Source: Pseudomonas tumuqii
GTDB lineage: Bacteria; Pseudomonadota; Gammaproteobacteria; Pseudomonadales; Pseudomonadaceae
NCBI RefSeq assembly: GCF_013184545.1
Contig: NZ_JAAOJA010000002.1
Coordinates: 1 to 64,000 of the forward strand
Length of the DNA stretch: 64,000 bases
Reading direction: 5' to 3'
Under the pieces are notes generated by a model. It did not search any database, was not told where the DNA came from, and saw only the letters and a program-made list of their open reading frames with translations. The translations under genes were made by a program, and so were the position numbers. The stretch's first letter is position 1, and each line of letters opens with the position of its first letter. Positions 45,575 through 54,121 of the stretch are shown piece by piece.

Positions 45575-46228
45575 TTACTTGGGTTGCGCCACCACGCGCA
45601 GGTAGGGCTTGAGGGTCTTGAAGCCCTGCGGGTACTTGCGTTTGGCCTCTTCGTCAGACACCGAGGTGGGAATGATCACGTCGTCGCCCGGTTGCCAGTT
45701 CACCGGGGTGGCCACGGTGTGCTTGGCGTTGAGCTGCAGCGAATCGAGCAGGCGCAGCACCTCGTCGAAGTTGCGTCCGGCGCTCATGGGGTAGATCAGC
45801 ATGGCCTTGACCTTCTTGTCCGGGCCGACGATGAACACCGAGCGCACCGTGGCATTGTCCACCGCGGTGCGCGGGCCGCCGCTGGCATTGGGGTGGATCA
45901 TGTCGTAGAGCTTGGCCACCTTGAGATCGGGGTCGCCGATCATCGGATAGTTGACCGCATGGCCCTGGGTTTCCTCGATGTCGCCGAGCCAGGCCTGGTG
46001 GTCGCTGACCGGGTCGATGCTGAGACCGACGATCTTGGTGTTGCGTTTGTCGAATTCGGGTTTGAGCCTGGCCATGTAGCCCAGTTCGGTGGTGCACACC
46101 GGGGTGAAGTCCTTGGGATGGGAGAACAGGATGGCCCAGCTGTCGCCTATCCACTCATGGAAGTGCAGGGGGCCTTCGGTGGTTTCGGCGCTGAAGTCGG
46201 GGGCTTCGTCGCCAATGCGGATGGTCAT
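45575..46228 (-). CDS. 1-Cys peroxiredoxin (Prx6 type)
   Basis: 217 residues. The peroxidatic Cys45 lies in FTPVCTTE, and I see no other cysteine in the protein, so a 1-Cys mechanism is clear. The extended C-terminal domain (TPVNWQPGDDVIIPTSVSDEEAKRKYPQGFK) is the Prx6 type. It reduces peroxides using an external thiol. Start 46228 has GAGGAGC upstream. It lies in front of the copper genes, which would suit protection against copper-driven oxidation, but it faces the other way. Confidence 0.93.
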   Translation of the reverse strand: MTIRIGDEAPDFSAETTEGPLHFHEWIGDSWAILFSHPKDFTPVCTTELGYMARLKPEFDKRNTKIVGLSIDPVSDHQAWLGDIEETQGHAVNYPMIGDPDLKVAKLYDMIHPNASGGPRTAVDNATVRSVFIVGPDKKVKAMLIYPMSAGRNFDEVLRLLDSLQLNAKHTVATPVNWQPGDDVIIPTSVSDEEAKRKYPQGFKTLKPYLRVVAQPK

Positions 46229-46479
46229 GGTCTGCTCCTCTTGCGGTAGTGGAGGCGGCTCAGAGGTAGTGAAAAAATGCTCAGTACTGCGATTCGCCCG
46301 CCCCCTGGGTTGTCGGATCAGAAAGTATAGGCCCGCGGCACAATCTAGCCATGCGCCGGCCATCGGCGGTTCGCTAGGGCGGTGCGGTGGCGACTATTGG
46401 CAACCTGATCCGGCTCAACAGTCCGGCTAATTGATCCTTATCAATTGTCCCTTGCCCGGTGCCGGACTAGACTCCCGGC

Positions 46480-46809
46480 ATGAACGCTTTCCGTCGTCTC
46501 TGTCTGGTGTTGCTCCTGGCCCTGGTCCTGCCCTTGCAGAGCCTGGCGGGTTCGCTGCTGGTCGGCGAACCCTGTCCGATGAGCCAGGAGGCTGCCCAAC
46601 CGAGCGACTGCTGTGACGAGGGGGTGATGCCCGCCGGCAGTCAGTTGTGCCCGGATATGAGCAAATGCCCCAGCGCCGGCCTGCCCTTGGCCGATGGCTA
46701 TCGATTGAAACTCAAGCTGCTGCCGGCCGCCGCCAACGCCTCCCTGTATAGCCAAGCCGAACCCCTGTCCCGACCCTCGCTTGCCCCCTGGCGCCCACCC
46801 CGCGCCTGA
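46480..46809 (+). CDS. Small secreted cysteine-containing protein of the Cus region
   Basis: 109 residues. A signal peptide (MNAFRRLCLVLLLALVLPLQSLAG) is followed by a mature part with CPMSQ, DCCDEG, LCPDMSKCP: six cysteines in about 40 residues and Met residues nearby. Such small periplasmic proteins commonly precede cusCBA in Pseudomonas; metal binding is plausible but not shown. The next gene, cusC, starts 92 bases later in the same direction. Confidence 0.7.
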   Translation: MNAFRRLCLVLLLALVLPLQSLAGSLLVGEPCPMSQEAAQPSDCCDEGVMPAGSQLCPDMSKCPSAGLPLADGYRLKLKLLPAAANASLYSQAEPLSRPSLAPWRPPRA

Positions 46810-46901
46810 TTCCTGTCCCGTTGCGAACCCCATCGTGTAGCCCTGGCGGCGCGGTGGCCGTTGCGCGCCCATAGCGCGCGATATCGACAGGAATCACCTG
46901 C

Positions 46902-48152
46902 ATGTCCAAATTTCTCTGCCGTTGCGCACGTCTGGCTGCCGGCGTGCTGGCCGCTGCCTTGCTCAGCCTGCCGGTCGCGGCGCTGACCCTCGACGAAGCC
47001 TTGCGCCAGGCCGAACGCGAGGCGCCCTCGCTGGCGGCGCAAGCCGCGCAAGTCGAGGCGCTGCGCAGTTCGGCCATTCCCGCCGGCGCACTGCCCGATC
47101 CCAAGTTGCTGCTGGGCCTGCAGAACGTGCCTATCGAGGGCGCAGACCGTGGGCGCCTGGATCGCGAGCCGATGACCATGCAGATGGTTGGGCTCATGCA
47201 GGAAGTACCCAACCGCGCCAAGCGCCGTGCCCGGATCGACGTGGCCCAGGCCGGGGTCGAGCGGGCGACGCTGGAACAGCGAGTCGAACTGCTCAAGGTT
47301 CGACGGCAAACCGCGCTGGCCTGGATCTCGGCCCGCGCCGTCGAGGAGAAACTGGCGCTGTTCCAGACCCTCTACGCCGAAAACGATCTGCTGGTCAAAG
47401 CGGTGCGCGCGCGTCTGGCCGGTGGCCGCGGCCAGCCAGCCGACAGCGTCGGGCCCAGGCAGGAAGCGGCGCTGCTGGCCGAGCAGGAAGACCAATTGCA
47501 GCAAAGCAGGACGCAACAACGCGCGGCCCTGCGTCGCTGGATCGGCCCGCGCGCCGATGAGCCCCTGGCCGGTCGCCTGCCGAACTGGCCGGTGGATGCC
47601 GAGCATTATCGGCACAACCTGCAACGCCATCCCGAACTGGCGCTATTCGACCCCATGACCGATGAAGCGCAAGCCGAGATTCGCCAGGCCGTGGCGGAGA
47701 AGAAATCCGACTGGAGCTGGGAACTCGCCTACCAGAAGCGCGGTGAAGAGTTCGGCGACATGATGAGCGTGCAATTCAGCTTCGATCTGCCGCTGTTCCC
47801 GGGTTCGCGGCAGAACCCCAGAATCGCCGCCAAGCAGGCCACGTTGAGCCAGCTGGAGGCCGAACGCGAAGCCGCCGAGCGCGAGCATGCGCAGCAGTTG
47901 GCCGATGACCTGGCCGAGTACCAGCGCCTCGACCGCGCGCTGCGCCGCAGCCAGGACAGCCTGCTGCCGCTGGCCGAGGAAAAGGTCGCGCTGACCCTGG
48001 CCGGCTATCGCGCTGGTGTTGGCGAGTTGGCCAGCGTGATCGTCGCCCGGCGCGAGCTGGTCGAGGCGCGCCTGAAACACATCGACTTCGAACAAGCGCG
48101 CGCGCTGACCAGCGCCCGCCTGCATTTCGCTTATGAAGAGGTGAGCCAATGA
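46902..48152 (+). CDS. cusC: CusC/CzcC-type outer-membrane channel (TolC family)
   Basis: 416 residues with a signal peptide (LAAGVLAAALLSLPVAAL). It has TolC-family coiled-coil repeats: LTLDEALRQAEREAPSL in the first half and ALFDPMTDEAQAEIRQA in the second. It forms the outer-membrane tunnel for the CusBA pump. The size and placement before CusB/CusA support the heavy-metal branch. The stop overlaps cusB by four bases (ATGA). The name is by family and context. Confidence 0.85.
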   Translation: MSKFLCRCARLAAGVLAAALLSLPVAALTLDEALRQAEREAPSLAAQAAQVEALRSSAIPAGALPDPKLLLGLQNVPIEGADRGRLDREPMTMQMVGLMQEVPNRAKRRARIDVAQAGVERATLEQRVELLKVRRQTALAWISARAVEEKLALFQTLYAENDLLVKAVRARLAGGRGQPADSVGPRQEAALLAEQEDQLQQSRTQQRAALRRWIGPRADEPLAGRLPNWPVDAEHYRHNLQRHPELALFDPMTDEAQAEIRQAVAEKKSDWSWELAYQKRGEEFGDMMSVQFSFDLPLFPGSRQNPRIAAKQATLSQLEAEREAAEREHAQQLADDLAEYQRLDRALRRSQDSLLPLAEEKVALTLAGYRAGVGELASVIVARRELVEARLKHIDFEQARALTSARLHFAYEEVSQ

Positions 48153-49681
48153 GTGCTCGACTAGTAAAAAATACGCTGTTGGCCACGCTGGTGCTGGGTA
48201 TTGGCGCGGCGGGCGGCTACTGGTTCGCGCAGCAATCGCTGAGCCTCGGGCCTGAGGCCGCTCACGGGCAAACGCCGGCCAGCACGGCAGATGAGCGCAA
48301 GGTGCTGTATTGGTACGACCCCATGGCGCCGCAGCAGAAGTTCGACCAGCCGGGCAAGTCGCCGTTTATGGACATGCAGCTGGTGCCGCGCTATGCCGAC
48401 GAGGCTGGCGACAGCGCCGCCGTCAGCATCGATGCGAGCATCACCCAGAACCTCGGCATGCGCCTGGCCCCGGTGACCCGCGGGGCGCTGGCCAACAGCC
48501 TGGAAGCGGTCGGCAACCTGACCTTCAACAGCCGCGATATCGCCGTGGTGCAGGCGCGTACGGGCGGTTTCGTCGAGCGGGTCTATGCCCGCGCCCCCGA
48601 GGATCTACTCGAGGCCGGCGCGCCTCTGGCCGACCTGCTGGTGCCCGAATGGGTCAGCGCCCAGGAGGACTATCTGGCCCTGCGCGAGGCCGGCGACCCC
48701 GCGCTGCTGGCGGCGGCGCGCCAACGCCTGCGCCTGGCCGGGATGCCGGCGGCGCTGATCGCCCGGTTCGAGCGCAGCGGCAAGGTCCAGGCGCTGTGGA
48801 CGGTGACCAGCCCGATTGCCGGCGTGCTGCAGCAACTCGATGTACGCGAAGGCATGAACCTGATGGCGGGTGACACCCTGGCCACCATCAACGGCTTGCG
48901 CAGCGTCTGGCTGGATGTGGCGGTACCCGAGGCCGAAGCCCTGGGCCTGCATCAAGGCCAGGTGGTCGAGGCACGGTTGCCGGCGTTTCCCGGCGAAGTG
49001 CTCAGCGGCAGCATCGAGGCGATTCTGCCCCAGGCCAACCTCGACAGCCGCACCCTGCGCGTGCGGGTCGCGCTGGACAATCCCGATGGCCGCCTGCGTC
49101 CGGGCCTGACCGCTCAGGTGCGGCTGGTTCGTCCGGCCGAACGCGATGCGTTGTTCGTACCGAGCGAGGCGGTGATCCGCAGCGGTCGCCGCGCCCTGGT
49201 GATGCTCGCCGAGGGCGAGGGGCGCTACCGCCCGGTGGAAGTCCGCCTGGGCCAGGAGGCGGCGGGCAATACCCAGATTCTCGAGGGGCTGGAGGAGGGC
49301 CAGCAGGTGGTCGCCTCCGGCCAGTTCCTGCTCGATTCCGAGGCCAGCCTGCGCGGCATCATGGCCCAGGGTCTCGGCGCGCCAGCGGCGGAGGTCAAGC
49401 TGCAGCCGGCACTGCATGAGGCCGAGGGACAGATCGACGCCATCGAAGCAGACGGCGTGATGCTCACCCACGGCCCGTTCAAGACCCTGGGCATGCCGGG
49501 CATGAGCATGCTCTTCCCGGTCGCCGATCTGGCGCTGCTGGAGGGTTTGAAACCCGGCGACCGGGTGCGGGTCGGGGTGCGCGCCGACGACGACGGTATG
49601 CAGATCGAGCGCATCGAGCGCCTGGCGCCCGTGCCCCAGGAAAGTAGCAGCCATGACGGCCATCAGGAGGCGCAGCCATGA
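48149..49681 (+). CDS. cusB: CusB-type periplasmic adaptor with C-terminal CusF-like domain
   Basis: 510 residues. An anchor helix is followed by the heavy-metal-binding N-terminal motif [27 protein letters not shown], whose Met residues bind Cu(I)/Ag(I) in CusB. Adaptor domains follow. The last 80 residues are a fused CusF-like domain: [18 protein letters not shown]. The His and two Met ligands are retained, while the capping Trp of E. coli CusF is Met here. It takes periplasmic metal and passes it to CusA. Coupled by ATGA overlaps to both neighbours. Confidence 0.9.
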   Translation: MSARLVKNTLLATLVLGIGAAGGYWFAQQSLSLGPEAAHGQTPASTADERKVLYWYDPMAPQQKFDQPGKSPFMDMQLVPRYADEAGDSAAVSIDASITQNLGMRLAPVTRGALANSLEAVGNLTFNSRDIAVVQARTGGFVERVYARAPEDLLEAGAPLADLLVPEWVSAQEDYLALREAGDPALLAAARQRLRLAGMPAALIARFERSGKVQALWTVTSPIAGVLQQLDVREGMNLMAGDTLATINGLRSVWLDVAVPEAEALGLHQGQVVEARLPAFPGEVLSGSIEAILPQANLDSRTLRVRVALDNPDGRLRPGLTAQVRLVRPAERDALFVPSEAVIRSGRRALVMLAEGEGRYRPVEVRLGQEAAGNTQILEGLEEGQQVVASGQFLLDSEASLRGIMAQGLGAPAAEVKLQPALHEAEGQIDAIEADGVMLTHGPFKTLGMPGMSMLFPVADLALLEGLKPGDRVRVGVRADDDGMQIERIERLAPVPQESSSHDGHQEAQP

Positions 49682-52600
49682 TCGCCGCGCTGATCCGCTG
49701 GTCGGTGGCCAACCGTTTCCTGGTGGTGCTGGCGACCCTGTTCGCCACCGCCTGGGGCGTCTGGTCGCTGCAGAACACGCCGATCGATGCGCTGCCGGAC
49801 CTGTCCGACGTGCAGGTGATCATCCGCACGCCCTATCCGGGCCAGGCGCCGCAGATCGTCGAGAACCAGGTGACCTATCCGCTGGCCACCACCATGCTCT
49901 CGGTGCCGGGGGCGAAGACGGTGCGCGGCTACTCGTTCTTCGGCGACAGCTTCGTCTATGTGCTGTTCGAGGACGACACCGACCTCTACTGGGCGCGTTC
50001 GCGGGTACTGGAATACCTCAGCCAGATCCAGAGCCGCTTGCCGGCCAGTGCCAAACCGTCGCTGGGGCCGGACGCCACCGGGGTCGGCTGGATCTACCAG
50101 TACGCCCTGGTCGACCGCACGGGCACGCATGACCTGGCGCAGCTGCGCGCGCTGCAGGACTGGTTTCTCAAATTCGAGCTGAAGACCCTGGCCAACGTCG
50201 CCGAGGTGGCGACCATCGGCGGCATGGTCAAGCAGTACCAGGTGCAGCTCGACCCGATCAAGCTGGCCAGCCTGGGCATCACCCAGGCCGAGGTGACGGA
50301 CGCCATCGGCCGGGCCAACCAGGAAACCGGCGGCGCGGTGCTGGAACTGGCGGAAACCGAGTTCATGGTGCGCGCCTCGGGCTATCTGCAGACCCTCAAC
50401 GACTTTCGCGCCATCCCGCTGCGCCTGGATGCCGGCGGCGTGCCGGTGACCCTCGGCGAGGTCGCGCATATCCAGCTGGGGCCGGAGATGCGCCGCGGCA
50501 TCGCCGAACTGGACGGCGAGGGCGAAGTGGTCGGCGGCGTGGTGATCCTGCGCAGCGGCAAGAACGCGCGCAGCACCATAGACGCGGTCAAGGCCAAGCT
50601 CGAGACGCTGAAAAGCAGCCTGCCCGAGGGGGTGGAGATCGTCACCACCTACGACCGCAGCCAGTTGATCGACCGCGCGGTACGCAATCTGGGCGAGAAG
50701 CTGGTGGAGGAATTCATCGTCGTCGCGCTGGTCTGCGCGGCCTTTCTCTGGCACCTGCGCTCCTCGCTGGTGGCCATCGTGTCCTTGCCGGTCGGGGTGC
50801 TGATCGCCTTTATCGTCATGCAGCAGCAGGGCATCAACGCCAACATCATGTCCCTCGGCGGCATCGCCATCGCCATCGGCGCCATGGTCGACGCCGCGGT
50901 GGTGATGATCGAGAACGCGCACAAGAAGATCGAGGCCTGGCGCGAGGCGCATCCCGGCGAAGAGCTCAAGGGCGACCACCACTGGCGGGTGATTACCGAC
51001 GCGGCGGTGGAAGTCGGCCCGGCGCTGTTCTTCTGCCTGCTGATCATCACCCTGTCGTTCATTCCGGTGTTCACCCTGCAGGCCCAGGAAGGCCGGCTGT
51101 TCGGCCCGCTGGCCTTCACCAAGACCTATGCCATGGCCGCGGCCGCGGGGCTGTCGGTGACCCTGGTGCCGGTGCTGATGGGCTACTGGATTCGCGGGCG
51201 GATTCCCGATGAGGCGCGCAACCCGCTGAACCGCTGGCTGATCAGTGTCTACCAGCCGGCACTCGACGCCGTGCTGCGTCGACCGAAGACCACCCTGGCG
51301 CTGGCGCTGCTGGTGTTTCTCAGCACCCTGTGGCCGTTGTCGCAACTGGGCGGCGAGTTCCTGCCGCCGCTGGACGAGGGCGATCTGCTCTATATGCCCT
51401 CGGCCCTGCCCGGATTGTCGGCGCAGAAGGCCGCGCAGTTGCTGCAGCAGACCGACCGCATGATCAAGACCGTGCCGGAAGTCGCCCATGTATTCGGCAA
51501 GGCCGGCCGCGCCGAAACCGCCACCGACCCGGCGCCGCTGGAGATGTTCGAGACCACCATCCAGTTCAAGCCGCGCGAGCAGTGGCGCGCCGGCATGACC
51601 GCTGAAAAATTGGTGGAGGAACTGGACCGGGTGGTGCAGGTGCCCGGGCTGACCAATATCTGGATTCCGCCGATCCGCAACCGCATCGACATGCTCGCCA
51701 CCGGGATCAAGAGCCCGATCGGGGTCAAGGTCGCCGGCAGCGACCTGGCGCAGATCGATGCCGCCACCCAGGCCATCGAGAAGGTCGCCAAAGGTATTCC
51801 CGGGGTGAGTTCGGCGTTGGCCGAGCGACTGACCGGCGGGCGCTATATCGATGTCGATATCGACCGGGCGGCGGCGGCGCGTTACGGCCTGAACATCGCC
51901 GACGTGCAGTCGATCGTCTCCAGCGCCATCGGCGGCGAGAATGTCGGCGAGACCATCGAAGGCCTGGCGCGCTTCCCCATCAGCGTGCGTTACCCGCGCG
52001 AATGGCGCGACTCGCTGGGCGGGCTCGAACAGTTGCCGATCTACACCCCCCAGGGCAGCCAGATCACCCTGGGCACGGTGGCACGAATCAGGGTCAGCGA
52101 CGGCCCGCCGATGCTCAAGAGCGAGAATGCGCGGCCCTCGGGCTGGGTCTATGTGGATGTGCGTGGCCGCGACCTGGCCTCGGTGGTGGCCGATCTGCGC
52201 GCCGCCATCGACGCGCAGGTCACCCTGCAACCGGGCATCAGCCTGAGCTATTCGGGGCAATTCGAGTTTCTCGAACGGGCCAACGCGCGGCTCAAGCTGG
52301 TGGTGCCGGCCACCCTGCTGATCATCTTCGTCCTGCTCTACCTGTGCTTCGGCCGCTTCAGCGAGGCGCTGCTGATCATGGCCACGCTGCCGTTCGCCCT
52401 GACCGGCGGGGTCTGGTTCCTCTACCTGCTCGGCTATCACCTGTCGGTGGCCACCGGGGTCGGTTTCATCGCCCTGGCCGGGGTGGCGGCGGAGTTCGGC
52501 GTGATCATGCTGCTCTACCTGAAGAACGCCTGGGCCGAACGCGAGGAAGCCGGCGACAGCAGCGAACAGGCGCTGCTCGAGGCGATCCGCGAGGGCGCGG

Positions 52601-52836
52601 TGCAGCGGGTGCGGCCCAAGGCCATGACCGTGGCGGTGATCATCGCCGGCCTGTTGCCGATTCTGCTCGGTGGCGGCAGCGGCAGCGAAGTGATGAGCCG
52701 CATCGCCGCGCCCATGGTCGGCGGCATGCTCAGCGCGCCGCTGCTGTCGCTGTTCGTGTTGCCGGCGGCCTACCGGTTGATGCGTCGCCGACGCCTTCCC
52801 GCTGCGGCCAAAATTCCTCTGGGAGAAATCGCCTGA
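49678..52836 (+). CDS. cusA: CusA-type heavy-metal RND efflux pump
   Basis: 1052 residues of the HME-RND branch. The relay helix reads [24 protein letters not shown], the heavy-metal signature. Periplasmic segments contain [12 protein letters not shown] and [22 protein letters not shown], both typical. It drives Cu(I) and Ag(I) out of the periplasm through CusBC using protons. After the stop codon only repeats follow, with no CusF or regulator gene. Overlaps cusB by four bases. Confidence 0.93.
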   Translation: MIAALIRWSVANRFLVVLATLFATAWGVWSLQNTPIDALPDLSDVQVIIRTPYPGQAPQIVENQVTYPLATTMLSVPGAKTVRGYSFFGDSFVYVLFEDDTDLYWARSRVLEYLSQIQSRLPASAKPSLGPDATGVGWIYQYALVDRTGTHDLAQLRALQDWFLKFELKTLANVAEVATIGGMVKQYQVQLDPIKLASLGITQAEVTDAIGRANQETGGAVLELAETEFMVRASGYLQTLNDFRAIPLRLDAGGVPVTLGEVAHIQLGPEMRRGIAELDGEGEVVGGVVILRSGKNARSTIDAVKAKLETLKSSLPEGVEIVTTYDRSQLIDRAVRNLGEKLVEEFIVVALVCAAFLWHLRSSLVAIVSLPVGVLIAFIVMQQQGINANIMSLGGIAIAIGAMVDAAVVMIENAHKKIEAWREAHPGEELKGDHHWRVITDAAVEVGPALFFCLLIITLSFIPVFTLQAQEGRLFGPLAFTKTYAMAAAAGLSVTLVPVLMGYWIRGRIPDEARNPLNRWLISVYQPALDAVLRRPKTTLALALLVFLSTLWPLSQLGGEFLPPLDEGDLLYMPSALPGLSAQKAAQLLQQTDRMIKTVPEVAHVFGKAGRAETATDPAPLEMFETTIQFKPREQWRAGMTAEKLVEELDRVVQVPGLTNIWIPPIRNRIDMLATGIKSPIGVKVAGSDLAQIDAATQAIEKVAKGIPGVSSALAERLTGGRYIDVDIDRAAAARYGLNIADVQSIVSSAIGGENVGETIEGLARFPISVRYPREWRDSLGGLEQLPIYTPQGSQITLGTVARIRVSDGPPMLKSENARPSGWVYVDVRGRDLASVVADLRAAIDAQVTLQPGISLSYSGQFEFLERANARLKLVVPATLLIIFVLLYLCFGRFSEALLIMATLPFALTGGVWFLYLLGYHLSVATGVGFIALAGVAAEFGVIMLLYLKNAWAEREEAGDSSEQALLEAIREGAVQRVRPKAMTVAVIIAGLLPILLGGGSGSEVMSRIAAPMVGGMLSAPLLSLFVLPAAYRLMRRRRLPAAAKIPLGEIA

Positions 52837-52993
52837 AGAAAATCCTGCGCCTATAGCCGGCATGCTTGTCGTAGGGGGGCGCCATGCGCACCGATGTACT
52901 CGCGAGCATTGCCGCGGGCTTACCCCCATGCGCGGCGGCGACAAAAGGTGCGCGCGGCGCACCCTACGGGGGGCTGTGGCAGCGGGTGAGTTG

Positions 52994-53110
52994 CGTAGAT
53001 CCTGGATTCATGTGCAAGCCGCGCCGAGCGTAGGAGCGGGCCATGCCCGCGATGCATTTTGCGGGAGCGCTCTATTGCGGCCATGGGGCTGGGCGTCCCC
53101 GCAGCTCCTA
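52994..53110. repeat. Dispersed intergenic repeat
   Basis: CGTAGATCCTG, then GTAGGAGCGGGCCATGCCCG and later GCTCCTACGAG. The same order of motifs occurs near 31346-31423, so it is a second copy. Just before it is GGTGCGCGCGGCGCACCCTACG, another Pseudomonas intergenic unit. Together they fill the 332-base gap after cusA. Confidence 0.65.
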
Positions 53111-53121
53111 CGAGCAGCGCA

Positions 53122-53156
53122 ACGCCCAGGGCCGCGAGCGCATCGCGGCCCTGGGC
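53122..53156 (-). terminator. Long hairpin after the Met-rich gene
   Basis: A perfect 15-base stem (CGCCCAGGGCCGCGA and its complement) around five bases, 12 bases beyond the stop of the minus-strand copper operon. There is no T-tract. Confidence 0.65.
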
Positions 53157-53168
53157 GCAATACCCGAC

Positions 53169-53606
53169 TTATTGGCCGTTCGGCACCGACTGGCTTTCCA
53201 GCATCTGTTCCATCATCTGCATCATGCCCTGCATATTCTCGTGCATGTCCTTCATGCACTGTTGCTGGGTGGTGGCGTCCTTGGCCATGGGGCACTGGCT
53301 CTGTTGCATGCGCTTACGCATCATGCCCATTTGCGACTGCATGGCCTGGCGATGTTCACTGCGAATCTTCTGGCGTTCCTCCGGAGTCTTGGCGGCGTGC
53401 ATCTGTTGCATCATTTCCTGCATCTGGGTCATGTCCATGCCGCCCATCATGCCCATGCCTTGTCCCATGCCCTGGCCCATGGGAGCTTTTTGCTCGTTCT
53501 GCGCCAGCTTCTCGGGATGGTGCGCGTCCTCGGCAAAGGCCGGGCCGGCCAGCAATGCGCCGGTGAGGGCGATGGCAGTCAGAGTCTTGTAGGTGAAAGT
53601 GCTCAT
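53169..53606 (-). CDS. Met-rich periplasmic protein
   Basis: 145 residues. Signal peptide ALTGALLAGPAFA, then a methionine-rich sequence (MGQGMGQGMGMMGGMDM; MMQQMHAAKTPEERQKIR). Two helical stretches recall the Spy/CpxP class, and CPMAKD and QQQCMKDMHENM provide two Cys. Cu(I)/Ag(I) sequestration in the periplasm is likely. Start 53606 has GGAG upstream. It is the last gene of the minus-strand copper operon, 20 bases after the chimeric gene. Confidence 0.8.
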   Translation of the reverse strand: MSTFTYKTLTAIALTGALLAGPAFAEDAHHPEKLAQNEQKAPMGQGMGQGMGMMGGMDMTQMQEMMQQMHAAKTPEERQKIRSEHRQAMQSQMGMMRKRMQQSQCPMAKDATTQQQCMKDMHENMQGMMQMMEQMLESQSVPNGQ

Positions 53607-53626
53607 GGTGTTTCTCCTGCTTGGTT

Positions 53627-54121
53627 TCAATGGGTTTTGCGGATGGCGCTCAAGGGGACTCTCTTGAGCAGTAGGGAATTGGCGATCACCGACAGCGAAC
53701 TGGCGGTCATGGCGATCACGCCGATCATCGGATGGAGCAGGCCGACGGCGGCGATGGGGATGGCGGCGACGTTGTAGGCCGAGGCCCAGATCAGGTTCTC
53801 GACTAGGAGGTTTGAACTTTCCGCCGTATATGGCGCCGGCGTAACGCATCGAACAGCCGCGGGCGGAACCTGCGCGGCACCACATGGCTTGCTCCCAGGC
53901 TCGGATTGCGTGCGTCGGGCCAGTTCCTGGCGAGTTGCCAGCGCGATGTCGCGCTCGGTTTTCCGCGCCTGACTCAGGCTCAGCCAGACGACGATAAGCG
54001 GACAGGACAGCAGCAACAGCGCCAGGATAAGTGACAGTGGCGAGATGCCGTAACGGTAAGGCAGCCAACCCGCCACCAGCGTGGCCAGCAACGCGCACAG
54101 CCAGCAACCCCAGCGCCTCAT
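53627..54121 (-). CDS. Chimeric membrane protein ending in a P-type ATPase tail
   Basis: 164 residues. The N-terminal 70 residues form two membrane helices (LCALLATLVAGWLPYRYGISPLSLILALLLLSCPL) of a small unknown protein. After a linker with no clear fold, the last 60 residues (NLIWASAYNVAAIPIAAVGLLHPMIG, SSLSVIANSLLLKRV) match the C-terminal two helices of a copper ATPase and resemble the tail of the adjacent CopA. Deletion within a second ATPase gene would explain it. The start overlaps the CopA stop by four bases. A functional product is uncertain. Confidence 0.65.
   Translation of the reverse strand: MRRWGCWLCALLATLVAGWLPYRYGISPLSLILALLLLSCPLIVVWLSLSQARKTERDIALATRQELARRTQSEPGSKPCGAAQVPPAAVRCVTPAPYTAESSNLLVENLIWASAYNVAAIPIAAVGLLHPMIGVIAMTASSLSVIANSLLLKRVPLSAIRKTH

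Noticed and set aside
52830..52858. Possible start of a lost gene after cusA (short KKILRL frame)
   Set aside because: Only a few codons, no start codon and no homology that can be judged.
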